The notes below the pieces were generated by a model. That model was given only the letters and a program-made list of their open reading frames with translations. It was not told where the DNA came from and searched no databases. From Candidatus Zhuqueibacterota bacterium (GTDB lineage Bacteria > Zhuqueibacterota > Zhuqueibacteria > Zhuqueibacterales > Geothermadaptataceae), in the NCBI GenBank assembly GCA_030950365.1, contig JAUZRQ010000022.1:1-64000 (forward strand): DNA of 64,000 bases, given 5' to 3'. Each line of letters starts with the position of its first letter. The stretch's first letter is position 1. The position numbers were made by a program, and so were the translations under genes. Shown one piece after another: positions 9,255 to 18,788 of the stretch.

Positions 9255-10574
9255 ATGAAACGGCCCTTTTTCGTTTTGATCATTGCGGGCTGCTGTGCGC
9301 TCCTGGCGTCTGAAGGCTTTGCGCAAATGGCGCGCTTGGACAGGCTGCGCGTTAGCCAGGATCGAATCGAGGCGCGCATCAAGGCGCTGAGCCGCTTCGG
9401 AGCCAATCCGGAAGGCGGCGTGAGCCGGGTAGCCTTCAGCGAGGCGGATATTCAAGGCCGCGAATACATCATGTCGCTCATGCGGGAAGCCGGGCTGACT
9501 GTGCTTATCGATGCGGCGGGGAACATTATCGGTCGGCGCGAGGGCCGGCGCAACGATCTGCCGCCCATTATGTTCGGCTCGCACATCGATTCGGTCCCGA
9601 AGGGCGGCAATTACGACGGGGATGTTGGGGTGATCGGCGCCATCGAGGTGGCGCAGGTGCTGTATGAAAACAAGGTGGTACTGGATCATCCCATCGAAGT
9701 GATCGTGTTTTCGGACGAAGAGGGCGGCCTGGTAGGCAGCCGGGCGATCATTGGCGAGCTGTCTGAAGAAGCACTGGATGTGGTGAGCCACAGCGGTAAA
9801 AGCATCCGGGAAGGCATCCGCGCCATCGGCGGCGATCCGGACCGGCTGGATACGGCGCGGAGGCATAAGGGCGATATCGCGGCCTTTATCGAGCTGCACA
9901 TCGAGCAGGGCAGCATCCTGGATGACGAAGGCGTTCAAATTGGCGTGGTGGAGGGCATCGTCGGCATCAACTGGTGGGAGGTGACCATCGAGGGCTTTGC
10001 CAATCATGCCGGTACCACGCCCATGAACAAGCGCCGGGATGCGCTCCTGGCTGCGGCGCACATGATCATTGGCGTGAACCGGGTGGTCACCGAAACGCCT
10101 GGCCGGCAGGTAGGCACGGTGGGCCGCATCAAAGCCGAGCCGGGCGCGCCGAATGTCATCCCGGGAAAGGTGGGGATGAGTCTGGAAATCCGCGACCTCT
10201 CTGCCGAAAAAATCCAGCTGCTGTTCCGCGCCATCCAAAGCGAAGCAGAGCGAATTGCCAGGCAAACCGGCACGAAAATCACTTTCACTCCGATCGATGT
10301 GACGGCCGTTCCGGCGCCCACCGATGAGCGCGTGCGCGCGATCATTGCAGAATCGGCTGAAAAACTTGGTCTGAGCTACAAATTCATGCCCAGCGGCGCC
10401 GGCCACGACGCTCAGGACATGGCGCGCATTGCGCCCACGGGCATGATTTTCATCCCCAGCGTCGGTGGTATCAGCCATTCGCCGAAAGAGTATTCCCGGC
10501 CGGAGGACATGGCCAACGGCGCCAATGTGTTATTGCATACCGTATTAAAACTGGACCGGGGCGTTCTGCGCTAA
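9255..10574 (+). CDS. Exported M20 amidohydrolase (hydantoinase/carbamoylase family)
   Basis: A Zn-dependent amidase of the N-carbamoyl-amino-acid hydrolase/allantoate amidohydrolase group (M20 clan), 439 residues. The start at 9255 is fixed by GGAGGT four bases upstream and by the signal peptide it opens (ending SEGFAQ). Metal-binding residues of the family are visible: GSHIDSVPKGG, YDGDVGV, SDEEGG, IELHIEQG and the late PSGAGHDAQDMA. The enzyme would hydrolyse carbamoyl or ureido bonds. Export is notable because characterised members are mostly cytoplasmic. It is transcribed alone. The substrate cannot be assigned. Confidence 0.88.
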   Translation: MKRPFFVLIIAGCCALLASEGFAQMARLDRLRVSQDRIEARIKALSRFGANPEGGVSRVAFSEADIQGREYIMSLMREAGLTVLIDAAGNIIGRREGRRNDLPPIMFGSHIDSVPKGGNYDGDVGVIGAIEVAQVLYENKVVLDHPIEVIVFSDEEGGLVGSRAIIGELSEEALDVVSHSGKSIREGIRAIGGDPDRLDTARRHKGDIAAFIELHIEQGSILDDEGVQIGVVEGIVGINWWEVTIEGFANHAGTTPMNKRRDALLAAAHMIIGVNRVVTETPGRQVGTVGRIKAEPGAPNVIPGKVGMSLEIRDLSAEKIQLLFRAIQSEAERIARQTGTKITFTPIDVTAVPAPTDERVRAIIAESAEKLGLSYKFMPSGAGHDAQDMARIAPTGMIFIPSVGGISHSPKEYSRPEDMANGANVLLHTVLKLDRGVLR

Positions 10575-10624
10575 CGTTTCAATTTGCGCATGAGGATGGT
10601 GGCTTGGATAATATCCTTATGGAC

Positions 10625-13201
10625 TTAGCCTTCTGGTGACGCAGAATTTAGAAAAGATGGTGCAAGCTCCAAAATACGAGCGCGCAGGCGTGAGGCTTTT
10701 TCCGTTTGTCCCAGGGCTTTCGCCTGGAGATATTGGTAATAGAAAAAGCCCACTTCCACATAAATACGTTCGGCGTCGGGCAATTCCGACAGGTAAGGGT
10801 CTTGATGGGGAGGCAAATTGTCACGCAAACGTTGTAGCAATGCTTCGAGCTCCGTCCCTACAATGTATGACTTTTTACCTGCGTTGGCCTCTTGTGATAA
10901 AATTGGAGCATGAAATTCAATCGTGCGACGGTCATCCGTATTGAGGGGTACATTGGAGAGGTGTGCCCCAAGGGCTTGCAAATTGCCCATATAAAACAAT
11001 CCGGCCATATGGTGCTGATTCTCGCTGGATGGGTCATTTCGGGTACTCAAAATATAACGGACGTTTTGAAGCAGCGCATCATGCTGTAATTTTGCGCCAG
11101 CGGATTGTCCGACCAGGGCGGCTGTCGCTTTCACGAAGGAGAAATCCGCGCGCCAGAGCGTTACGGTTTCAAACACTTCAGCAAATGATTTGGCAATGGT
11201 ATAAAAGCTTTGTGGAGTAAGCTGGTATAAAGGTAGCCATTGAACAAAAATCCCTTTGGGCGCCAGTCGTGAGCGCGCCTGCCGGAAATGTTCAACCGTG
11301 TACATACTCCCAGTACCGGCATGCCAGGGAGTAAAAAGATCACCAATAATGACGTCAAATTGTTCACGAGAGCCGAGCAAATAATTTCTGGCATCGTCAG
11401 CAATGATTCTTACTCTAAAATCGCGGAAAAGGCCATTGGTCCAGGGAGAAAAATACTGCTGGGCTGCATGAATGACGTTGCCGATCAATTCAACGGTAAC
11501 GACCCGTTCGACCGGATGTTTTAAAGCCGCTCCTGCTGTTATGCCGGTTCCCATTCCCAAAAAGAGAATTTGTTTTGGCTGGGGATGAATGAATAGGGGA
11601 ATATGGCCTTGCATCTGCTCTACCAGGGCAGATCGGGTATCTCCCAGCGTGTAATAATTATCCAACCGCATTTCTAAGTTATTTTCGGATTTCACAACGG
11701 AAACCATGCCATCGCTTCCTTGCCAAAGGTGAAGCAATTGTTCACCTTTTTTTAGCTTAACCAATGGCGGCGCCAGGATGAGCATCACAATAAAAAATAA
11801 TAAACTGCCCACGACGGTTGACTTCCAATGAGACAGGGAGCGCGCCGGCCGGTCTAAGTATAGCGCCAGCGCAATATAGGTGAATGCAATCAATTGAATA
11901 CTCGCCCACAGGCCAATGGTATTTAAGAGCACAAATCCGGCCAGAATGGGCCCGAGGGTACTTCCCAGAGAATTGAATAAAACCAAACGGCCGGTAATCT
12001 TGCCAGGGGAATGTTCGATATCAGGGGCAATTTTGAGCAAATATGGAAACACTGCGCCCACTAAAAGCACGGGTGGAAAGACGATGATCGCCCCCAATGT
12101 AAAGATATTCCAGAGATAAAGCGGCCAGGAGGCGCGCAAAGCAATATAGTTCAACCCCCGGGTCAATTCGTCAAACAGGAATGGGGAAAGCCCTATTAAG
12201 ATGGCTCCTATGATCAAAAGCGTTTTCATTGTTTGTCTTGAAGGGAACTGTAGGCGGATCAAAAAGTGAGCGACAACCCCCCCCAGGCCAATGGCCAACA
12301 AAAACACAATAAGAATGGCAGAAAAGGAGTATACTGAATTTTGTAAGACCTGTGCGAACATGCGAAACCACAGGGTTTCTAATGCCAGGGCAAGGAGCCC
12401 AGTTACGATAGCTAATAGACGCATTTCCATGTAGGAAAATGGCGGCTCGCCCAATGCGCCGTTCTTCATTCGACGATCTGATGCTCTTTTAGGGGAGGGA
12501 GCCGAAAGGGCTTTAGTCGGTGCGCTTATTTCTGTAGAAACAAGCCGGTCGATGACAACGGCCATTAAACCGGTGAAGGCGGCGAGCCCCATGGCCAGCA
12601 AGTACGTCGCATTCACGCCATATTGCGCCATAAAATAAAATCCGGCAAACAGCACGCCGATGGCAGCGCCAAGGGTGTTGAATGCGTACAGCAAAGTACC
12701 CCGTCTTGCGGGGCCCCATTTCATCCGCCCGACATAATGCACAAGAATTGGCAGAGTGCCTCCCATAAAACTGGTGGGCAGCAATAACAGGGTCATGCTG
12801 AATATCAGCTTAGTCGTGGTGAGAACTGGCCTGGAGGCTGGAAGCGCCGCAACTAAATCAGCATAATGGTTTTGATAGACCTGCCATCCATACAGCCATA
12901 GAACGGCGCTGAGTGCAATCCCGAGTTCAAGTAGTCCATACAGCGTTAAAGGGCGTTGAACCCGAGACGCCATCTTGCCCCAGAACCAGCCTCCTGCGGC
13001 CAAGCCAAGAAAAAAGGCGGCAAGGGTCGCTGATGTAGCATACACGGCATTACCAAAAAGTAGGGCAAGGCGGTATAACCATACGATTTGAAAGACAAGG
13101 CCGGTTGCGCCGGAAATTGTGAAGAGGAAAAGAAGAAATCCAAAGCCGCCCTTTGCTGATTCGGGCAGGCCATAAATGCGTTTTGCGGTCTTGGCAGACA
13201 T
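10625..13201 (-). CDS. Fused multi-TM/spermidine synthase-like protein
   Basis: Residues 1-480 contain about twelve to fourteen membrane helices. The C-terminal half is a soluble Rossmann domain of the spermidine-synthase type, with a glycine-rich SAM-binding motif (FLGMGTGITAGA, VVTVELIG) and an acidic DVIIGDLF block. This is the common 'fused MFS/spermidine synthase' architecture in bacteria. In most members the true substrate is unproven and polyamine synthesis is doubtful. No speD-like gene is nearby. The gene lies downstream of susD but is separated from it by a strong terminator at 13252-13282, so it probably has its own promoter. No Shine-Dalgarno is seen at the start. Confidence 0.85.
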   Translation of the reverse strand: MSAKTAKRIYGLPESAKGGFGFLLFLFTISGATGLVFQIVWLYRLALLFGNAVYATSATLAAFFLGLAAGGWFWGKMASRVQRPLTLYGLLELGIALSAVLWLYGWQVYQNHYADLVAALPASRPVLTTTKLIFSMTLLLLPTSFMGGTLPILVHYVGRMKWGPARRGTLLYAFNTLGAAIGVLFAGFYFMAQYGVNATYLLAMGLAAFTGLMAVVIDRLVSTEISAPTKALSAPSPKRASDRRMKNGALGEPPFSYMEMRLLAIVTGLLALALETLWFRMFAQVLQNSVYSFSAILIVFLLAIGLGGVVAHFLIRLQFPSRQTMKTLLIIGAILIGLSPFLFDELTRGLNYIALRASWPLYLWNIFTLGAIIVFPPVLLVGAVFPYLLKIAPDIEHSPGKITGRLVLFNSLGSTLGPILAGFVLLNTIGLWASIQLIAFTYIALALYLDRPARSLSHWKSTVVGSLLFFIVMLILAPPLVKLKKGEQLLHLWQGSDGMVSVVKSENNLEMRLDNYYTLGDTRSALVEQMQGHIPLFIHPQPKQILFLGMGTGITAGAALKHPVERVVTVELIGNVIHAAQQYFSPWTNGLFRDFRVRIIADDARNYLLGSREQFDVIIGDLFTPWHAGTGSMYTVEHFRQARSRLAPKGIFVQWLPLYQLTPQSFYTIAKSFAEVFETVTLWRADFSFVKATAALVGQSAGAKLQHDALLQNVRYILSTRNDPSSENQHHMAGLFYMGNLQALGAHLSNVPLNTDDRRTIEFHAPILSQEANAGKKSYIVGTELEALLQRLRDNLPPHQDPYLSELPDAERIYVEVGFFYYQYLQAKALGQTEKASRLRARILELAPSFLNSASPEG

Positions 13202-13251
13202 TCTCGAATTTAATGATACAGGTTTCTATTTTTCAAGTTGGAAAAAAGTAA

Positions 13252-13282
13252 AAAAAGGGGGGCAGACATCGCCCCCCTTTTT
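13252..13282 (-). terminator. Rho-independent terminator after susCD
   Basis: A near-perfect 12-bp stem (AAAAAGGGGGGC / GCCCCCCTTTTT) encloses a 7-nt loop (agacatc). On the minus strand it is followed by further T residues. It lies directly beyond the susD stop codon. Confidence 0.88.
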
Positions 13283-13302
13283 ACGGGGCCCTATCTGGGA
13301 GG

Positions 13303-14661
13303 TTACGGATTACGATCCAAACAGCCTTTATAAAACGGATTGTTGGCCTCCGATTGAGGAATGGGGAAGGTTACCTCTTGACCATATTCACCACCTTTGA
13401 AGTAAGGTCCCCAGGGAAAGACCTCCGAAACCTGGCGTCCATATACACGGACCATTCGACGTAGGTCGCCGAGACGATGGCCTGTGCTATACAGCCAGAA
13501 AGCCCTTTCCTTAAAATGATAATCCATGACCTGATCCTGCGACATTCCTGATAAATCTACAGGATCGAGACCTACGGTAGCCCGTAAATCGTTGTGGATT
13601 GCGGCAACCTTGGCATTGTCTCCGGCTTGCATGGCTGCCTCCGCTTCGATCAGACGGGCTTCAATCCCTGATGCGAGAGGGACGGGAGAACTGGAAGAGT
13701 TGAATTTGAGCTGGTTATAATATAGCGTGATGTCATCCTGCCCAAAAGTCGTTCCGCCATCCCATGGAACCCGTGGGTCCATGGCAGAACGATATTTCAG
13801 GCCATTGCCGCCTTTGCCGTCAGCAATCGACCACTGACGACGGACTGTGGTCAGGATATAAATGCCATTCTCCTGACGGCGGCTGTTTGTGGAGTGTTCG
13901 ATATTATAAACGAAATCGGTGGGCACTGAGGCAACGGTTTGCGCCGCTTCGGCATTTTTGCCAAGCCCCAGCAACGCGCGTGCCTTGCCTACTCTGGCCA
14001 GATTGGCCAGCCGATCATTTCCAGAAGCGGCACTCAGCGCGGCATCAAAATGTTTAACAGCCGCATTGAACATTTGCTCGGTTGTTTGCGGTTCGCCATA
14101 AATCAGCTCACCGCCGTCTGCAGGGGCCTTGCTGAACGGTACGCCCGAACAGAAGGTTTCCCCAAAGAAGACATATACATAGCCAATCACGCTATGCATC
14201 TCGCTCTCCAACTCGGGAACTCCACCAAATTTAGCGGAAAGGTCCAGCGTTGCCTCGGCCATGGCGCGGGCCCGGTGTAAATTGGCGTAGACCCGCTCGA
14301 CTGTCCCGTTGGTGTTTTGAACCAAACGGGTGTCTGCTTCACGGCGAGTAGGAAACGTTCCCGAATAGTCGTATTCATCAGACATGAGGCCGCTCATGAG
14401 AATCAGACCAGGCGTGGCGCCGTGACCGGCGGCTGAGCCGCTGAGAGCCACGGCCAAGTCGCCTAACGTCCCAGCGCGCATGGTAGTAATCCCTGCTTCA
14501 CTGTTCAGGGATTCAGGGGTCACAATATCTGGATCGATAACGTTTACCATCGAGTCACAGGCAACCGATCCCAGTGCAAGGATGAGCAAGACACCGAGCG
14601 TTGCCAGCCTCCCAATAAAGCTATATTTTGACCGTTTGAGTTGGATATTGTCACACATCAT
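13303..14661 (-). CDS. RagB/SusD family nutrient-uptake lipoprotein
   Basis: The partner lipoprotein that caps a SusC-type transporter on the outside of the outer membrane; 452 residues. GGAGG with five-base spacing fixes the start at 14661. The N-terminus is a lipoprotein signal ending in GSVACDS. The helical TPR-like body and the C-terminal FPIPQSEANNP block (the usual SusD 'PIP..E...N' signature) are clear. The start lies 15 bases after the susC stop, so the two form an operon. The substrate (glycan, peptide or other) is not indicated: no glycoside hydrolase, protease locus or ECF sigma/anti-sigma pair accompanies them. Confidence 0.92.
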   Translation of the reverse strand: MMCDNIQLKRSKYSFIGRLATLGVLLILALGSVACDSMVNVIDPDIVTPESLNSEAGITTMRAGTLGDLAVALSGSAAGHGATPGLILMSGLMSDEYDYSGTFPTRREADTRLVQNTNGTVERVYANLHRARAMAEATLDLSAKFGGVPELESEMHSVIGYVYVFFGETFCSGVPFSKAPADGGELIYGEPQTTEQMFNAAVKHFDAALSAASGNDRLANLARVGKARALLGLGKNAEAAQTVASVPTDFVYNIEHSTNSRRQENGIYILTTVRRQWSIADGKGGNGLKYRSAMDPRVPWDGGTTFGQDDITLYYNQLKFNSSSSPVPLASGIEARLIEAEAAMQAGDNAKVAAIHNDLRATVGLDPVDLSGMSQDQVMDYHFKERAFWLYSTGHRLGDLRRMVRVYGRQVSEVFPWGPYFKGGEYGQEVTFPIPQSEANNPFYKGCLDRNP

Positions 14662-14676
14662 GTTTGCCTCCAATGC

Positions 14677-17628
14677 TTAGAAAGTAAAGTTCACACGGGC
14701 CTTCCAGGAACGGACTGGGGGTTGGCTCAAGAATTCCTGTACGACAAAATTGCTCTGACCGGTGGAATTGATTTCCGGATCGAGACCGGAATATTTCGTC
14801 CACAGCGCGAGATTTTGACCGGCCAAGGTAATGCTCAGGTTATTCAAGCCAAACATACGGGCCCAAGTGCGGGGTACGTTGTAGGTAATGGATACTTCAC
14901 GCAGACGCCAGAAGGACGCGTCCTCAATATAGCCTGCGTTGGTACCATAAAATTTAGAGGCAATGGCACGAGCCTGATCTGCCAGGGACGCCTTAGGATC
15001 ATTTAGCTCTCGCGTATTGCTGTTGCCATTACGCCAGGCGCCGGTGTTGTTGTAAAGTTTTTGACCACCCCGGAAATTCAGCAGGGCTTTTGCCACGATC
15101 CGATTGCCAAAAAGGCCCAGACGACCGTTGATAGAAAGATCGGTGGTCGGGAAAGGTGAGCCAAGATATTTCAACTCACCGACTTCCACTTCATCTCGCC
15201 CAATCAGGCCATCTCCATTCTTGTCGGCGTAAGTATATTCCTCATCCCAATAACCACCTAAAGGATAGCCTTCGACATGGCGCTGAACGCCAAAAACCAC
15301 AGGCTGAATCCCTTCGCCAAGTTTTTTAAGCTTGTTATCCACAATCGAACCGATGAAATCCAGGTTAAACGAGGTCGAGCCGTTGTCAAAGACCCGGGTA
15401 AAAATCGTGAACTCGAAGCCAGTATTTTGAACCGATCCCAGATTTTCAAACCGACCGGCTCCCACTCCCAATGACGGAGGTAATTCGCGGAAAATGAGAG
15501 CATCGCTGGTTTGCTTGTTGAAATAGGTCAATTCGAGACCGATTCGATCGGAAAACATGGTGATGTCCATACCAACTTCGATTTCTTGGGAGCGTTCCGG
15601 CTTCAAATCGGCGTTGCCTACACCGCCAAAAGTGACACCGGTAACGTTTTGACCTTCCACGGTAGCGGCAATTGGTGCAAAGTAGCGGAGCGCGTCATTG
15701 GTGCCCGGCTGGACGCCCGATGCGCCCCAGGCGCCGCGCAGCCGCAAGGAGGTTATCCAATCGGTTTTAAAAAACGGTTCGTCAGACAACAGCCAGGAGA
15801 GGCTGACTTTGGGGTAAATAACTGCATCTAAAGCCGCCCCAAAAGCGCTACCACGGTCTGCGCGAATCGCACCTGTGAGGAACAAACGATCTCGATAGAC
15901 AAGTTGTTCTTCAAGGAACAGGCCAACCGTTCGTTGCTCCGTGGTCACTTCATCACTGAACGTGATGGCTGCACCAGCGATTGAGCTGCTTCCGGCAACC
16001 AGTTGCAATCCCGTGGAAAGGGTGCCTTGAATGAGATTTTGCAAGTACTGAAAGCCGGCAGAGGTTCTCGAGGTGATGTTCTCGGACAACTTGCGGGTAT
16101 AGCTACCCACGATATCCAGCGTATAAACATATTCACTAAACCGGTTGGAAAATCGAGCCCCTTTGTCATAATTTAAGAACGCAGGGGCTTTACCAGTCGG
16201 GAAAAACTGGTTATCCCATCGCGAGGTGTAGTCCAGACCACCGGCGACTCTTAAGCTAAAACTGTTGTGGGGATTCCAATTGACTTCCAGCCCTGTGGTA
16301 AACCGATCAATATCCTGCCGTGAATCAATCGTGAATAGCTGCTCAGGAGTGAACTCGCCCCACCCATCGTTGATATCGGGAGATGGGCGGCCATTCAACC
16401 CCTGTCCCATTAAACCTAAGGCAAAGTTATCATTCAATGGGAGTTTCAGATTGCTTTTTAAATACGAGGTGGACAGGCTAACACGAAGCGCGTTAGTCAC
16501 CTGGGCGGCAAAGTTACCACGGAGATTAGTCTGCCGCAAACTGTTAATGGGGAGAACCCCTTCTTTATTGGTCAAGGAACCCGATAGGAAATAGGTCAGG
16601 CGATCATTTCCTCCAGAGACACTTAAACCAGATCCTGACCCCAGTCCAGTTCGGAATGGCGAGGTCCGTGGATCGGTTAAAGGCTGGAACGACTTAATCG
16701 TGGCCTGGGTGCACAAGCCCTCCGCAGCCTGGAAAGTAAAGCACGGCTGGCCATTGGCATCCAGAGCCTGATAGTTCGCAGGATATTTGCCGACGTCATA
16801 AACCATTCCGGTTTCCATAAAAGCAGACCAGCGGGGACGACCAGCCTTACCACGTTTGGTCGTAATTCGGATCACCCCGTTTGCCGCGATCGATCCATAC
16901 AGCGTGGCTGCAGAAGGGCCTTTGATGATTTCAATAGACTCAATATCTTCAGGGTTGATGTCATTCAAACGAGATGGTGCCTGGCCGCCCGTTTCATAGG
17001 AAATAGAATTGGGGGTATTGTTAATCAAGACACCATCAATATAAATGACTGGCTCGTTGGAAAGCGAAGCACTGTTGGAACCGCGAACGCGAATTCGCGC
17101 CCCCATGCCGATAGAACCGCCGCTTTCAAACACCTGTACGCCTGCAGCCTGCCCTTGAAGAACATCCATAATGTCAAAAACCGGACGCTCTTTGACATCG
17201 TCCACCACATCGATCCGCGCTATGGCGTTCCCAATTTCGACTTTTCGACGAATTCCCGTAGCAGTGACCACCAACTCATCCATGTTTAGGATGCTCATTT
17301 CGAGCTGAAAATCAACGGTGATGGTCGTGCCCGCGGTCACCTGTACGGTTTTGCTTTCGGTTTTATAGCCAATAAAAGAGGTTTTGAGCGTATAATTGCC
17401 AGCAGGAACATTTTGAATGGTATAATTCCCCTCAGCATTTGTTGAGGCACCTAAATTGGTCCCTTCAATCAAAACGTTTGCTGCGGGCAAAGGTTCACCT
17501 GTTGCAGCATCAATAACCGTTCCAGTGATTGTGCCTTGGGCAAATAAACTTACTGGCGCAAAAAGGAGCAAGAAGAAAGCCGTCCCCAGTAAGTTGCGAA
17601 CGAACCTTTTGGGCGTTATCGTGTACAT
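14677..17628 (-). CDS. SusC/RagA family TonB-dependent outer-membrane transporter
   Basis: A TonB-linked barrel of 983 residues. AGAGGAGGT upstream fixes the ATG at 17628. In order: signal peptide (about 1-31, ending SLFAQ), a carboxypeptidase-regulatory-like domain (about 32-110; GTVIDAATGEPLPAANV, GNYTIQNVPAGNY), a plug domain (RGSNSASLSNEPVIYIDG; SIEIIKGPSAATLYG), and a 22-strand barrel ending in the aromatic KARVNFTF terminus needed for BAM insertion. No N-terminal STN domain is present, so it should not signal to an ECF sigma regulator. It imports a large substrate using TonB energy. It is the first gene of the susCD operon. Confidence 0.95.
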   Translation of the reverse strand: MYTITPKRFVRNLLGTAFFLLLFAPVSLFAQGTITGTVIDAATGEPLPAANVLIEGTNLGASTNAEGNYTIQNVPAGNYTLKTSFIGYKTESKTVQVTAGTTITVDFQLEMSILNMDELVVTATGIRRKVEIGNAIARIDVVDDVKERPVFDIMDVLQGQAAGVQVFESGGSIGMGARIRVRGSNSASLSNEPVIYIDGVLINNTPNSISYETGGQAPSRLNDINPEDIESIEIIKGPSAATLYGSIAANGVIRITTKRGKAGRPRWSAFMETGMVYDVGKYPANYQALDANGQPCFTFQAAEGLCTQATIKSFQPLTDPRTSPFRTGLGSGSGLSVSGGNDRLTYFLSGSLTNKEGVLPINSLRQTNLRGNFAAQVTNALRVSLSTSYLKSNLKLPLNDNFALGLMGQGLNGRPSPDINDGWGEFTPEQLFTIDSRQDIDRFTTGLEVNWNPHNSFSLRVAGGLDYTSRWDNQFFPTGKAPAFLNYDKGARFSNRFSEYVYTLDIVGSYTRKLSENITSRTSAGFQYLQNLIQGTLSTGLQLVAGSSSIAGAAITFSDEVTTEQRTVGLFLEEQLVYRDRLFLTGAIRADRGSAFGAALDAVIYPKVSLSWLLSDEPFFKTDWITSLRLRGAWGASGVQPGTNDALRYFAPIAATVEGQNVTGVTFGGVGNADLKPERSQEIEVGMDITMFSDRIGLELTYFNKQTSDALIFRELPPSLGVGAGRFENLGSVQNTGFEFTIFTRVFDNGSTSFNLDFIGSIVDNKLKKLGEGIQPVVFGVQRHVEGYPLGGYWDEEYTYADKNGDGLIGRDEVEVGELKYLGSPFPTTDLSINGRLGLFGNRIVAKALLNFRGGQKLYNNTGAWRNGNSNTRELNDPKASLADQARAIASKFYGTNAGYIEDASFWRLREVSITYNVPRTWARMFGLNNLSITLAGQNLALWTKYSGLDPEINSTGQSNFVVQEFLSQPPVRSWKARVNFTF

Positions 17629-17917
17629 AGTACCTCCTCTTTCAAAAATCAAAACTCATTTTTAAATGCAATTCACCTGTTGCGCTTGCCAGTCCAACGT
17701 AGCAGGGAAAAGACAGTCTAACCCCGCTCACCTTGCTAATGCAATTTGGTATCTCGATGATCTCTGTTATATCAGATACATGGAGTGGCAAGCAATACCT
17801 GGTTTATACACAGACCTCACCAACGCGTCCTGAACTGATCATACGATACCAATGACCATAGCTCCGAACATGGCCTGCGATGGTATTTGACCCGATATTG
17901 CTTTATTAATGATTGAA

Positions 17918-18349
17918 TTAAATAGAAAAAAGAGGAGGTGAGCGCAAAAGGGAAGTTAATGCGAACCGATCTCGGTTGCGTAAAGCGATAGGCTGACTGC
18001 AGTAGGTAAAATAGCTCGCAAGAAAGGAATAACGTTTTTCAATTTCATCGTAAAGATAATTCAAATGAAGGTATTGCCAGACGGCATAAACTTTATTGGT
18101 ATCCTGTTTTTTCTGGGAAGCGAAATAAAAATAAAGCGGATTGTCACAACAAAAGTCGCTTTCATGGCCTTCTTCATCGTGACGATGAGAAGGGGCGCTG
18201 TTGCTATGATGGTCCTTTTCAGCATGATGGGAATCGGTTTGTACAACATCGACAGCCCAAGCAAGCACCTGTTCTATTAAGCAGGCGTTGGGTAAGACAG
18301 AGATAATAAATATGAATGTCGCTAAATAAGTGCGGGCATTCAACATCAT
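17918..18349 (-). CDS. Small exported His-rich protein (HYC_CC_PP-like layout)
   Basis: A 143-residue protein not recognised with certainty. It has an N-terminal hydrophobic segment (about 8-30), a stretch of alternating His/Asp/Glu (HHAEKDHHSNSAPSHRHDEEG), an adjacent Cys pair (DFCCDN) and a C-terminal SPP motif (RSPPLFSI). Small membrane proteins with CC and PP motifs often precede metal-efflux or copper-handling genes in Bacteroidota, and this one resembles them in layout. Here no efflux gene follows; downstream is the susCD promoter region. The His cluster suggests metal binding (inference). The base composition is AT-rich compared with neighbours. Confidence 0.6.
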   Translation of the reverse strand: MMLNARTYLATFIFIISVLPNACLIEQVLAWAVDVVQTDSHHAEKDHHSNSAPSHRHDEEGHESDFCCDNPLYFYFASQKKQDTNKVYAVWQYLHLNYLYDEIEKRYSFLASYFTYCSQPIALRNRDRFALTSLLRSPPLFSI

Positions 18350-18788
18350 GATAATCGTATATGGAATATAATTTCAGACCAGGGCACTCTAAATATGCCC
18401 AATTTTTTAGGCAGAAAATGAATGAAATTTCGGAGGGGGGGATCCCACGAGAATAGGCGAGATGAATAGCGAATGTGAAGGAACTCCCTCCGCTCCATGA
18501 TGCCTTAAAAAAATATAAAAAAAAAATTGTCCTGTCAAGAAATTTGTTAAAGAATGTTAATTTTGTTAGAAAAAGAACAAATGTCGGAGTTTTAAAGTTA
18601 TGGTGTGTACTGAGGCATATCTAAGTGAGTAAGAGTTATTTAATCCATATGAAAAACGTTGATTGATATCCACATGAAAATTTATCACGCAAATGATTGT
18701 TATGCTCGATAATAATAAATAATAAAACTAGGTTTGGACAATTCATGGATTTAAAAGGTCCCGTTGAAATATTAACTTATTCAGAGGC
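18350..18788. other. AT-rich divergent intergenic region
   Basis: 439 bp, markedly AT-rich, with long A tracts around 18505-18530. It separates the His-rich gene from the giant surface-protein gene and presumably carries both promoters. No ORF, RNA element or repeat was recognised. Confidence 0.5.
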
